A stretch of DNA of 39,196 bases from an uncultured Verrucomicrobiota bacterium (GTDB lineage: Bacteria > Verrucomicrobiota > Verrucomicrobiia > Opitutales > Intestinicryptomonadaceae), in NCBI GenBank assembly GCA_949287395.1, contig CASEFZ010000109.1, positions 1 to 39,196 on the forward strand, written 5' to 3'. The stretch's first letter is position 1. Each line of letters begins with the position of its first letter. Position numbers and translations under genes: made by a program. Positions 1 through 7,159 of the stretch are shown here, piece by piece. A model generated the notes under the pieces. It was not told where the DNA came from and searched no databases. It worked only from the letters and a program-made list of their open reading frames with translations.

Positions 1-414
1 CCCGCCGGAACTTTCCGCCGGGAAAAATTTCATGGCCCTGCATCCGTGTTCAAGGGCCATTTCTATCTCTGAAGGCGTCATTATTCCGGGAGCAAACGGT
101 ATCTCAAGCTCTCTTGCCGCATCTATTATGGCCGGATTGCACCCCGGGCTGACGGCAAAGAGCGCGCCGGAATCCTTGACCTGGCGAATTTGGTCTATGG
201 TCAACACTGTCCCCACGCCGACCCTCATCTGGGGAACTTTGCTTACAACCTCGCGTATGCACTCCATCGCATTCGGCGTTCTGAGCGTCATCTCAACAGA
301 GCTCACACCGCCCGCCAACAGGGCGTGCGCCAAATCCACAGCCGCAGATTTGTCGTTGACGCTCAAAACGGCCACAATCTTGGCCTCTTTCAGAATTTCC
401 AACATATCTTTCAT
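1..414 (-). CDS. eda: 2-dehydro-3-deoxyphosphogluconate (KDPG) aldolase, partial
   Basis: Class I aldolase that splits KDPG into pyruvate and glyceraldehyde 3-phosphate (Entner-Doudoroff pathway or sugar-acid breakdown). The first 138 codons lie in the window and about 70 C-terminal residues are lost past the left edge. Visible family signatures are VEMTLRTP (residues 40-47, catalytic Glu41), VGVGTVLT, SPGCN, and MKFFPAESSGG at the edge, where Lys129 is the expected Schiff-base lysine. I took the ATG at 414 because AAAGGA lies 11 bases upstream; a second in-frame ATG follows at 405. It is the last visible gene of the minus-strand run from dapL, 55 bp after pyrE. The family is clear. Whether the in vivo substrate is KDPG or a related keto-acid (KDPGal, 4-hydroxy-2-oxoglutarate) cannot be told. 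Confidence 0.9.
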   Translation of the reverse strand, partial: MKDMLEILKEAKIVAVLSVNDKSAAVDLAHALLAGGVSSVEMTLRTPNAMECIREVVSKVPQMRVGVGTVLTIDQIRQVKDSGALFAVSPGCNPAIIDAARELEIPFAPGIMTPSEIEMALEHGCRAMKFFPAESSGG

Positions 415-469
415 CTGGCAATCATTCCTTTCTTAAAATGCACACTTTAAACAACCCAACTTTCAACTT

Positions 470-1036
470 CTAAGAACCGGGATGCACCGCCGAAAGCTTT
501 GCCAAAGATTCCGGCAATTTATCCGCCTCGTAGGTCGGGAAGGAAAACTCCAAAAGGCTAAGGCACGGGATCTCAAACTTCGCCCTGCCCTGGCTCCTGT
601 CGACCAAAACCGCCGCCGCTACTGGAACGGCGCCGGCCGCCTTTATTATGTCTATGCACTCTTGGACGCGCCCGCCGCGCGTAATTACATCTTCGACAAT
701 CAAAACGCGCTCGCCCTCGGAAAGCTTAAAATTCCGCCTAAGCACAAGATTCCCGTCCTGTTTTTCCGCGAATATGAAGCGCGCGCCCGTCTGTCGCGCT
801 GTCTCCTGCCCAAGCACCAACCCGCCCATCGCGGGGGAAAGCACTGTTGAAAAATCCAAGCCGGACAACTTTTCAACCAGCATAGCAACCAGCTCGGAAA
901 CCCTGTCCATGTGCTCGCAAACGCGCGCGCACTGGAAGAAGTGCCCGCTGTGCAAACCGCTGCGCAAAATGAAATGCCCCTCAAGAAGCGCACCGGTGGA
1001 TTTAAAAATATCCAATATTTTTTTGTCGTCAGCCAT
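470..1036 (-). CDS. pyrE: Orotate phosphoribosyltransferase
   Basis: Transfers the phosphoribosyl group of PRPP to orotate, giving OMP in pyrimidine synthesis; cytoplasmic. The 188-residue length fits the family. The PRPP-binding loop VLIVEDVITRGG is at residues 111-122, and FILRSGLHSGHFFQC near residues 22-36 matches the N-terminal PyrE pattern (SGxxS-like). The start at 1036 is supported by an AGGAGGG Shine-Dalgarno 5 bases upstream, one of the best in the window. It lies 9 bp downstream of the Nudix gene in the same direction, so co-transcription is likely. No other pyr gene is in view, so it is detached from the rest of the pathway here. Confidence 0.93.
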   Translation of the reverse strand: MADDKKILDIFKSTGALLEGHFILRSGLHSGHFFQCARVCEHMDRVSELVAMLVEKLSGLDFSTVLSPAMGGLVLGQETARQTGARFIFAEKQDGNLVLRRNFKLSEGERVLIVEDVITRGGRVQECIDIIKAAGAVPVAAAVLVDRSQGRAKFEIPCLSLLEFSFPTYEADKLPESLAKLSAVHPGS

Positions 1037-1045
1037 AACGCCCTC

Positions 1046-1540
1046 CTACAACTCCTCTTCAACAATAAAATTCAGCTCTCCCCCACCGCAATCCACGCGC
1101 ATTGCCGCAAACCCGGACTGCGCATACCTGCCCCAGGCCTGCCACAGCATCTTGCGGTCGGTTTCCGGTATTTTTAAAGATGCTATTTCACTCTCGTCAA
1201 ACAGGCCGAAGCGCCCCTCTCCCATGCGCGGCGGAAGACCCTCTATGCGCCTGCGGCAATCGAACAAAAACATCAGCCAATTGGTGTCGCCCTCGTAGGC
1301 GCGCTCGCTCACCATGCAAAAAAGGTGCAAATCACCGGCGGAAAGATCCAAGCCAATTTCCTCGCGGGTTTCGCGCACCGCGCACTCAAATGGAGATTCG
1401 CCCTCCCCCATTTCAAGCTTGCCGCCTATGGGACTCCACGCGCCCTTGTTCGGATTTTTCGCGCGCTCTATCAACAAAAAGCGCCCCTTAACGTCCCTGA
1501 CAAAGACCAATACGCTTATCTTGAAAGGGAAAGTTCTCAT
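1046..1540 (-). CDS. Nudix hydrolase
   Basis: Hydrolyses a nucleoside diphosphate linked to another moiety; the substrate is unknown. The 164-residue protein carries a Nudix box at residues 39-65: GGKLEMGEGESPFECAV followed by RETREEIGL, where Glu57, Glu60 and Glu61 are the expected metal ligands. The segment between the GG and the conserved Glu is two residues longer than the textbook GX5EX7REUXEEXGU spacing, as in some Nudix subgroups with a GGKLExxxGES form. The N-terminus (FKISVLVFVRDVKGRFLLIERAKNP) is the usual first beta strands of the fold. It lies between purU (9 bp upstream) and pyrE (9 bp downstream), which hints at a nucleotide-related or house-cleaning role. No strong ribosome site precedes the ATG. 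Confidence 0.85.
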   Translation of the reverse strand: MRTFPFKISVLVFVRDVKGRFLLIERAKNPNKGAWSPIGGKLEMGEGESPFECAVRETREEIGLDLSAGDLHLFCMVSERAYEGDTNWLMFLFDCRRRIEGLPPRMGEGRFGLFDESEIASLKIPETDRKMLWQAWGRYAQSGFAAMRVDCGGGELNFIVEEEL

Positions 1541-1549
1541 AATTAAAAA

Positions 1550-2401
1550 TCAGTCGAAAACCACCGTTTTATTTTTGTACGCAAGTATCCTGCCCTCAAG
1601 ATGGCAGCGCACCGCCTCCGACAACACTTCGCGCTCAAGCTCGCGCCCCTTGCGCATCAAGTCTTCCACGGTATCCCTGTGGCTTACCCTTACCACCGAC
1701 TGCGCAATTATGGGCCCCTCGTCCAGATCTTTAGTGGCGTAGTGCGCCGTCGCCCCTATTATTTTAACCCCGCGCTCGTAGGCTTGGTGGTAGGGCTTCG
1801 CCCCGGCAAAAGCGGGCAAAAAGCTGTGGTGTATGTTTATGACGGGCACACCGCAGGTATCCAAAAAATTCGCGCTCAATATCTGCATGTAGCGCGCCAT
1901 CACAACAAGTTCGGCGCCGCTTTTTGCTATTATGTCAAGCTGCTCGGCCTCTGCGGCGGGCTTTGTCTGCGCCGTCACCGGAGTATAATAGAACGGCAAC
2001 TCGTAAGTCTGGCTCATCCAGCGCAATTTTTCGTGGTTGGATATCACGCACGCAATTTGGCAGTTTATCTCCCCAGACCTGCACCGCATCACAATATCGT
2101 TAAAGCAATGCTCGAAGCCCGACACCATCAACGCAATTTTGGGCTTTCTGCTCGAGCGCATGAGGCTTGTCTGCATATCCAGGTCAACGCGCGCCATTTC
2201 CTCGAACAGGCGCATCTCGGTTTCGACATCGCCCGCCGGAACCCACTCCACGCGCTGGAAGAATATGCCCTCCTGAGTGTCCCTATGCTGGTCTGCGTGC
2301 AGAATGTTTCCGCCGCGCGCGTATATCCAGCCCGACACCCGCGCCACTATCCCGGCGCGGTCGCGGCCGTGCAGAAGCGCCACTATCCTCTCTTCAGACA
2401 T
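1550..2401 (-). CDS. purU: Formyltetrahydrofolate deformylase
   Basis: Hydrolyses 10-formyl-tetrahydrofolate to formate and tetrahydrofolate, balancing one-carbon units and feeding formate to purine synthesis. The 283 residues split into an N-terminal ACT domain (about 1-85, starting ERIVALLHGRDRAGIVARVSG) and a formyltransferase-like catalytic domain (about 88-283). The catalytic triad of the family is visible: Asn189 and His191 in INIHHSFLP, and Asp227 in KDLDEGPII. The start at 2401 is preceded by GAGGG 8 bases upstream. It follows dapL by 11 bp and precedes the Nudix gene by 9 bp in the same transcription unit. The length and both domains are intact. Confidence 0.92.
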   Translation of the reverse strand: MSEERIVALLHGRDRAGIVARVSGWIYARGGNILHADQHRDTQEGIFFQRVEWVPAGDVETEMRLFEEMARVDLDMQTSLMRSSRKPKIALMVSGFEHCFNDIVMRCRSGEINCQIACVISNHEKLRWMSQTYELPFYYTPVTAQTKPAAEAEQLDIIAKSGAELVVMARYMQILSANFLDTCGVPVINIHHSFLPAFAGAKPYHQAYERGVKIIGATAHYATKDLDEGPIIAQSVVRVSHRDTVEDLMRKGRELEREVLSEAVRCHLEGRILAYKNKTVVFD

Positions 2402-2412
2402 TTCCGGACCCT

Positions 2413-3657
2413 CTAAAACTCGTAGCGGCAGGAGCTCATGCGCCTTCTTATCTCCTCAACAACCTCTCTTTCAGCCGACTCCCCGTGGGCCTCAAAAGTC
2501 ACCGAAAAGCGCACATATGCTCCCGCGTCGTCCCACGGCACAGTGCTTATGAGATGTTGCGATATCATCCACTGCGAGAAATCCTCCCCGCTTGAAAATT
2601 CCTTTCTGGAGCCGTCCGCGCAAACTGCCGCCTTTGGGGCGGGCATGTAAAGGAAAAACCCTGCGTTCGGCTTTTTGGGGCTGAAGCCCAATTCTCTCAA
2701 CACGCCCACCAGAAGATCCATTCTGCGCGAATATTTTGCCGCTATCGCGCGGGTGATGGACGGATCTTGCAAACCGCGCGCGGCCGCAAGCTGTATTCCC
2801 AAAAACTGCCCAGAGTCCGTATTGTCCTTTACATCGCCGTAGGCCTTGACCAATAGCGGGTTTCCGCACACCCAGCCTATGCGCCACCCGGTCATGTTGT
2901 GACTTTTAGAGAGCGAATGCAGCTCAAGAGCAACATCCTTTGCGCCCTCTACCTGGAATATCGACACCGCGTTTGCGTCGAAGGTCAGCGACGCATACGC
3001 CGCGTCCGAAATCACAACCAGGCTGTTCTTTTTTGCAAAGTCCACAAGCTGCTTAAAGAACTCGCGCGTGGCGCTTGCTCCCGTGGGATTGTTTGGATAG
3101 TTCACCACAATGGCCTTGGCGCGCCTCAAAATGTCCTCCGGAATCGAACTTAAATCGGGAAGGAAGTTGTTTTGCTCTTTAAGTTCCAGATTGTACACCT
3201 CACCGCCCAAGTATTTCGCGTGCGTTCCAAACACCGGATACCCAGGAACAGTCATTATTACAACGTCTCCCGGATTTATGAGGCAGTTTGGAATTATGCT
3301 CAAAGCCGCCTTGGAGCCTATGGAGTGTATAATCTCCGTTTCGGGATCCATTTCAACCCCGAAAACCGCCTTCATATAGCCCGCCGCCGCGCGGCGGAAA
3401 TCCATTCCCCCGTTGTCGGCGTATCCGCGGTTGGCAGGATCTTTTGCGGCCGCATAAAGAGCTTCCACAACCTCGGGGAAAGCCATTTCGTCAGGCTCTC
3501 CCACGCCCATGTCGATCAGCGGGACATCGGGCTTGGCAGCTTTGGCGGCGCGCTTGGCGCGCTTTATTTTCTCAAATTTGTATATCGCGTTGGTTTTGCC
3601 GTAATTTGCCCCGCCTATCCTCTCGGCGAACAGCTGCTGTATGTATGAGTCTGCCAT
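2413..3657 (-). CDS. dapL: LL-diaminopimelate aminotransferase (class I/II PLP fold)
   Basis: Predicted to convert tetrahydrodipicolinate directly to LL-diaminopimelate with glutamate as donor (lysine and peptidoglycan synthesis), as known in Chlamydiae and Verrucomicrobia. The 414-residue PLP fold shows IDMGVGEPD (residues 48-56), VNYPNNPTG (185-193), SDAAY (217-221) and the PLP lysine 251 in SLSKSHNMTGWRIG. The N-terminus (DSYIQQLFAERIGG) fits the DapL subgroup. I chose the ATG at 3657. The frame stays open upstream to 4188, but that stretch is antisense to panC. No Shine-Dalgarno is seen; TATAAA lies only 9 bases from the ATG, so the transcript may be nearly leaderless. A different aminotransferase specificity in the same fold is the main alternative. 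Confidence 0.82.
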   Translation of the reverse strand: MADSYIQQLFAERIGGANYGKTNAIYKFEKIKRAKRAAKAAKPDVPLIDMGVGEPDEMAFPEVVEALYAAAKDPANRGYADNGGMDFRRAAAGYMKAVFGVEMDPETEIIHSIGSKAALSIIPNCLINPGDVVIMTVPGYPVFGTHAKYLGGEVYNLELKEQNNFLPDLSSIPEDILRRAKAIVVNYPNNPTGASATREFFKQLVDFAKKNSLVVISDAAYASLTFDANAVSIFQVEGAKDVALELHSLSKSHNMTGWRIGWVCGNPLLVKAYGDVKDNTDSGQFLGIQLAAARGLQDPSITRAIAAKYSRRMDLLVGVLRELGFSPKKPNAGFFLYMPAPKAAVCADGSRKEFSSGEDFSQWMISQHLISTVPWDDAGAYVRFSVTFEAHGESAEREVVEEIRRRMSSCRYEF

Positions 3658-3729
3658 CTTGGTTTTATATGTTGCTTTTTCAAAAAAAAGGTTAAAGATT
3701 CCCAGAATAAGAGTGTGGGGACAAATGCA
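3658..3729. promoter_or_regulatory. Divergent promoter region between dapL and panC
   Basis: This 72-bp gap separates two divergent operons and must hold both promoters. On the minus strand, TATAAA at 3665-3670 is a good -10 match just before the dapL ATG. On the plus strand, TTGCTT followed about 16 bases later by AAAGAT is a weak pair for panC. GGGG about 9 bases before the ATG at 3730 is the likely panC ribosome site. Exact start points are inferred. Confidence 0.45.
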
Positions 3730-4569
3730 ATGAAAATAATTTCTTCTCCCGAAAAAATGAAGGCCTTTGTCGCGGAGACAAAGGCTCAAGGCAAAACCGT
3801 GGCGCTGGTACCTACCATGGGCGCTCTTCACGAGGGGCACTTGAGCCTCATAGACAAAGCCAAGAGCATTGCCGATGTTGTGGTGGTGTCGGTGTTTGTA
3901 AACCCAACACAGTTTGGCCCGAACGAAGACTTCGACAAATATCCCCGCCAACTTGAGGAAGACGCCTCCAAGTGCGAGGCGCGCGGGGCCGAGGCGGTCT
4001 TCGCGCCTGCGGTGTCGGATATATACGCGCCGGACGCCTCCACTTATGTGGTAGAGGAACAGATAAGCGCAAACCTCTGCGGAAAGTCGCGGCCGAAGCA
4101 TTTCAGGGGTGTGACAACGGTGGTTGCCATACTTTTCAACATAGTAAAGCCTGACTTCGCCGTATTTGGAGAAAAAGACGCCCAGCAAATTTCCGTAATA
4201 AAGCGCATGGTGCGCGATTTGTTCATGGACGTAGAGATAGTATCCTCCCCGATAGTGCGCGACGAAAACGGCCTTGCGCTAAGTTCGCGCAACAAGTATC
4301 TTGACACGGTTGAGAGAGTCGGGGCGGCGCGCGTTCACAGGGCGTTGCTGGAGGGCAAGCGTTTGTCCGACGAGGGCTGCACCAATATAGACAGGATAAA
4401 GGCTCTTGTAATAAATTCGGTCACCAACGCAAAGACGAGGGTAATATATGTGGAAATTGTCGACGCGGAAACGTCGCTTCCTGTAAACGAAGCAATAAAG
4501 GGAAAGACAAGAATATCCATAGCGGTTTGGTTTGGGCAGACGCGCCTGATAGACAACATACTTCTTTAG
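3730..4569 (+). CDS. panC: Pantothenate synthetase
   Basis: ATP-dependent condensation of pantoate and beta-alanine to pantothenate (coenzyme A synthesis); cytoplasmic. The 279 residues match the family length. Signatures are VPTMGALHEGHLSLI (ATP-binding HxGH-type loop), VSVFVNPTQFGPNEDF, LCGKSRPKHFRGVTTVV, PDFAVFGEKDAQQ and RDENGLALSSRNKYL (KMSKS-like loop). An in-frame GTG at 3715 would add five residues. I prefer the ATG at 3730 because MKIISSPEKM aligns with usual family N-termini and GGGG sits at normal distance. It is the first gene of a plus-strand unit with nadB and apt. panB and panD are not in the window. Confidence 0.94.
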   Translation: MKIISSPEKMKAFVAETKAQGKTVALVPTMGALHEGHLSLIDKAKSIADVVVVSVFVNPTQFGPNEDFDKYPRQLEEDASKCEARGAEAVFAPAVSDIYAPDASTYVVEEQISANLCGKSRPKHFRGVTTVVAILFNIVKPDFAVFGEKDAQQISVIKRMVRDLFMDVEIVSSPIVRDENGLALSSRNKYLDTVERVGAARVHRALLEGKRLSDEGCTNIDRIKALVINSVTNAKTRVIYVEIVDAETSLPVNEAIKGKTRISIAVWFGQTRLIDNILL

Positions 4570-4589
4570 GGGCGCAAACAATATAAACC

Positions 4590-4616
4590 GCCGCGCCGGC
4601 TTTTGTTTAGCGCGGC
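4590..4616 (+). terminator. GC-rich hairpin between panC and nadB
   Basis: GCCGCGC (4590-4596) pairs perfectly with GCGCGGC (4610-4616) around a 13-base loop and is followed by AATTTTA. The tail is weaker than a classic poly-U run, so this may be a leaky terminator or an mRNA-stabilising hairpin that lowers readthrough from panC into nadB. Confidence 0.4.
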
Positions 4617-4634
4617 AATTTTAGGCTAAATTAG

Positions 4635-6230
4635 ATGGAATTTGACATAGTTGTTGTTGGGAGCGGAATAGCGGGTTTAAGTTTTGCGCTAAAGTCGGCA
4701 AGGCTGGGGCACAAAGTTGCGATAGTTACGAAGAAAGAGCGTTCCGACACTAACACCAACCACGCGCAGGGCGGCATAGCCAGCGTCACAAGCTGCGCCG
4801 ACGACTTTGACAGCCACGTGCGCGACACTCTCATTGCCGGCGACGGCCTATGCAACGAAGCCGTTGTGCGCGCCATAGTAAGTTCCGGGCCAAAGCAGAT
4901 AAAAGACCTTATCCAAAACGTCGTGGAATTTACCAGGTTGGAAGACGGAACTCCCGCGCTCGGCCGCGAGGGCGGGCATTCAAAGCGCCGCATACTGCAC
5001 GTTAAAGACTACACCGGGCGCGCCATAGAGGAGGCGCTCCTAAAGTGCGTCGAAAGAAACGACTCCATAAAAATTTTCGAGCACCACTTTGCGATAGACC
5101 TGGTCACGCGGAGCAAGCTTGGCAAGGGATGCGCCCCCGACTGCGATGAAATTGCCGGAATATACGTTTTCGACACCCGAAACAACAGGGTTGAAACATT
5201 TAAGTCGAGGGTTGTGATGTTGGCAACGGGCGGCACTGGGTGCGTTTATCTCTACACTACAAACCCGACCATAGCAACGGGAGATGGAATAGCCATGGCT
5301 TACAGGGCTGGCGCTAAGGTCTCCAATTTGGAATTCATACAATTCCACCCTACCGCCCTGTATTCCACCACAGGAGAAAGGTTTTTGATATCGGAAGCCG
5401 TCCGCGGCGAAGGCGCAATTTTGCGCAATGCCAAGGCAGAGGCCTTCATGGAGAAGTACGATCCGCGGAAAGACCTCGCCCCGCGCGACATAGTGGCGAG
5501 GGCAATCGACAGCGAGATGAAGCGCCTGGGGTCCGCCCACGTATGGCTTGACATAACCCACAAGGATGCGTCTTTCCTGAAGGCGCGTTTCCCTCAGATA
5601 TACGAGCACTGCATTCAGCGCGGGATAGACATTTCCAAGGACTACATGCCCGTGGTGCCCGCAGCGCACTATATGTGCGGCGGCGTCAAGACAGACCTCA
5701 ACGCCGCCACTTCAATAAGGGGGCTTTACGCATGCGGCGAGGTTGCCTGCACGGAGCTTCACGGGGCAAACAGGCTTGCCAGCAATTCCCTTTTGGAGGC
5801 AGTTGTGCTTTCCGACAATGCCTCCGCTGCCACCGACGAATACATAAAAAGTTCCAAGCAAAACGATCTGCCCGACGTTCCCGCATGGAAGGACGGCGAT
5901 TTCCGCGATTCCGACGAGCGCGTTGTGCTCCAGCACAACCTCGGGGAGCTCAGGCGCACTATGTGGAACTATGTCGGAATAGTAAGGACAACCAAGAGGC
6001 TTGAGCGCGCCCTAAACCGCATAGAGAATCTGCTCAAAGAGATAGAAGACTATTACTGGAATTTCAAGCTTGAGCCCGACCTTATAGAATTGAGAAACGA
6101 GACACTTGTTGCCGCGCTAATAGTGCGTTCCGCGCTGTCGCGCAAGGAGAGCCGCGGGTTGCACTACACGCTCGACTATCCCCAAAAGCTTCCCGAGCCA
6201 AAAGATTCAGTACTTTGCAAAAACTCTTAA
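4635..6230 (+). CDS. nadB: L-aspartate oxidase
   Basis: FAD enzyme oxidising L-aspartate to iminoaspartate, the first step of de novo NAD synthesis. In anaerobes it can use fumarate instead of oxygen. The 531-residue protein opens with the dinucleotide fold VVVGSGIAGLSFAL (residues 6-19), then NHAQGGIASV, FIQFHPTALY, RGEGAILRNAKAEAF, and MCGGVKTDLN with LYACGEVACTELHGANRLASNSLLEAVV, all typical of NadB. The C-terminal helical domain (about 430-531) is present. Succinate dehydrogenase flavoproteins are related, but the length and the LHGANRLASNSLLEAVV context favour NadB. It lies 65 bp after panC and 5 bp before apt. nadA and nadC are not in the window. Confidence 0.93.
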   Translation: MEFDIVVVGSGIAGLSFALKSARLGHKVAIVTKKERSDTNTNHAQGGIASVTSCADDFDSHVRDTLIAGDGLCNEAVVRAIVSSGPKQIKDLIQNVVEFTRLEDGTPALGREGGHSKRRILHVKDYTGRAIEEALLKCVERNDSIKIFEHHFAIDLVTRSKLGKGCAPDCDEIAGIYVFDTRNNRVETFKSRVVMLATGGTGCVYLYTTNPTIATGDGIAMAYRAGAKVSNLEFIQFHPTALYSTTGERFLISEAVRGEGAILRNAKAEAFMEKYDPRKDLAPRDIVARAIDSEMKRLGSAHVWLDITHKDASFLKARFPQIYEHCIQRGIDISKDYMPVVPAAHYMCGGVKTDLNAATSIRGLYACGEVACTELHGANRLASNSLLEAVVLSDNASAATDEYIKSSKQNDLPDVPAWKDGDFRDSDERVVLQHNLGELRRTMWNYVGIVRTTKRLERALNRIENLLKEIEDYYWNFKLEPDLIELRNETLVAALIVRSALSRKESRGLHYTLDYPQKLPEPKDSVLCKNS

Positions 6231-6235
6231 CGCGC

Positions 6236-6751
6236 ATGGACATAAACGACTACATAATTTCCATAAAAGATTTTCCCAAAGAGGGGGTTATTTTTAGGGA
6301 CATAACCCCGCTCATGCTCAATGCCGAGGCATACACAAGCACGATAAAGCAGATGGCGGCGCTCATATCGGCGGAACATCCCACCAAGATACTTGCCGCC
6401 GAATCGCGCGGATTTTTCTTCGGGCCGGCCATAGCCTACGAGCTTGGCCTTCCGTTCATGCCGATAAGGAAAAAGGGCAAGCTGCCGCGCCAGACGATAT
6501 CGGCGGAATACGAGCTTGAATACGGAACGGATTTGCTATTCGCCCACAAGGATGATTTTGCGCAAAAGGGAGAGCGGGTTGCGATAATAGACGATGTTCT
6601 CGCAACGGGCGGCACCGCAAAAGCCATGTGCCAAATAGCGCAGAAAGCCGGCGCCGACATTGCATGCCTTGCTTTTCTCTTAGGATTGAAGGGGTTGGGC
6701 GGAATAGAAAAACTTTCCGGTTATAAGACAATAATAATGAAGGAAGTTTAA
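6236..6751 (+). CDS. apt: Adenine phosphoribosyltransferase
   Basis: Salvages adenine to AMP using PRPP. The 171-residue length is typical. Family features are IKDFPKEGVIFRDITPLM near the N-terminus, ILAAESRGFFFGPAIAYELGLPF (residues 52-74), and the PRPP loop VAIIDDVLATGGT at 115-127. The ATG at 6236 lies 5 bp after the nadB stop. A TTG at 6215 in the same frame would overlap nadB and add seven residues with no family match. Last gene of the panC-nadB-apt unit. Confidence 0.94.
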   Translation: MDINDYIISIKDFPKEGVIFRDITPLMLNAEAYTSTIKQMAALISAEHPTKILAAESRGFFFGPAIAYELGLPFMPIRKKGKLPRQTISAEYELEYGTDLLFAHKDDFAQKGERVAIIDDVLATGGTAKAMCQIAQKAGADIACLAFLLGLKGLGGIEKLSGYKTIIMKEV

Positions 6752-7159
6752 GCGCCCGCCGGCTCCCATTTTGGGCTGCGTAAAAAAAATCTCTGGCAAG
6801 CCAGGGGAAGTTGCGTTTTACAGCCTTTGCGCATGTCGTTTTTTGGCTGCAGGCGCAAGTTGTGCGCCCCGCTCAATTTGGGCGCATTTAAAATTTGTTT
6901 TCCCGCACAACCTGCCACCTGGCGAATTTGCCAAATTTGTAAAAAACGTGGGCCAGAAATAATTCCATATTTTCCCGCCGACTTTCAGGCTGGGGATCAA
7001 TATGGCGCAAAAAAACGGACTTTCCGCATTCAATTTATGCGCCAATAAAACTAAGCCCCAAGAGGGCAAAAACGGCACACGCCCAAGATACCGCCTGCAA
7101 AAAAGCCGCCGCCGGAAATGCAATCCGGCAAGCGGCCCCAAAGCAACGGCCAAGCCGCC
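6752..7159. other. Intergenic region between convergent apt and the 7160-8920 gene
   Basis: About 400 bp without a convincing gene; the short open frames on both strands lack ribosome sites and protein-like composition. It holds a perfect 6-bp hairpin, GGCGCA (6852-6857) with TGCGCC (6863-6868), and several A/T-rich blocks. No stem followed by a clear T-run is visible for either convergent gene, although one is expected here. Confidence 0.5.

Noticed and set aside
1601-2416. 271-codon plus-strand frame
   Set aside because: Antisense shadow of purU, rich in His, Arg and Ala.
3658-4188. In-frame N-terminal extension of dapL
   Set aside because: It is antisense to panC, has His/Tyr/Arg-rich shadow composition, and the DapL fold starts at the ATG at 3657.
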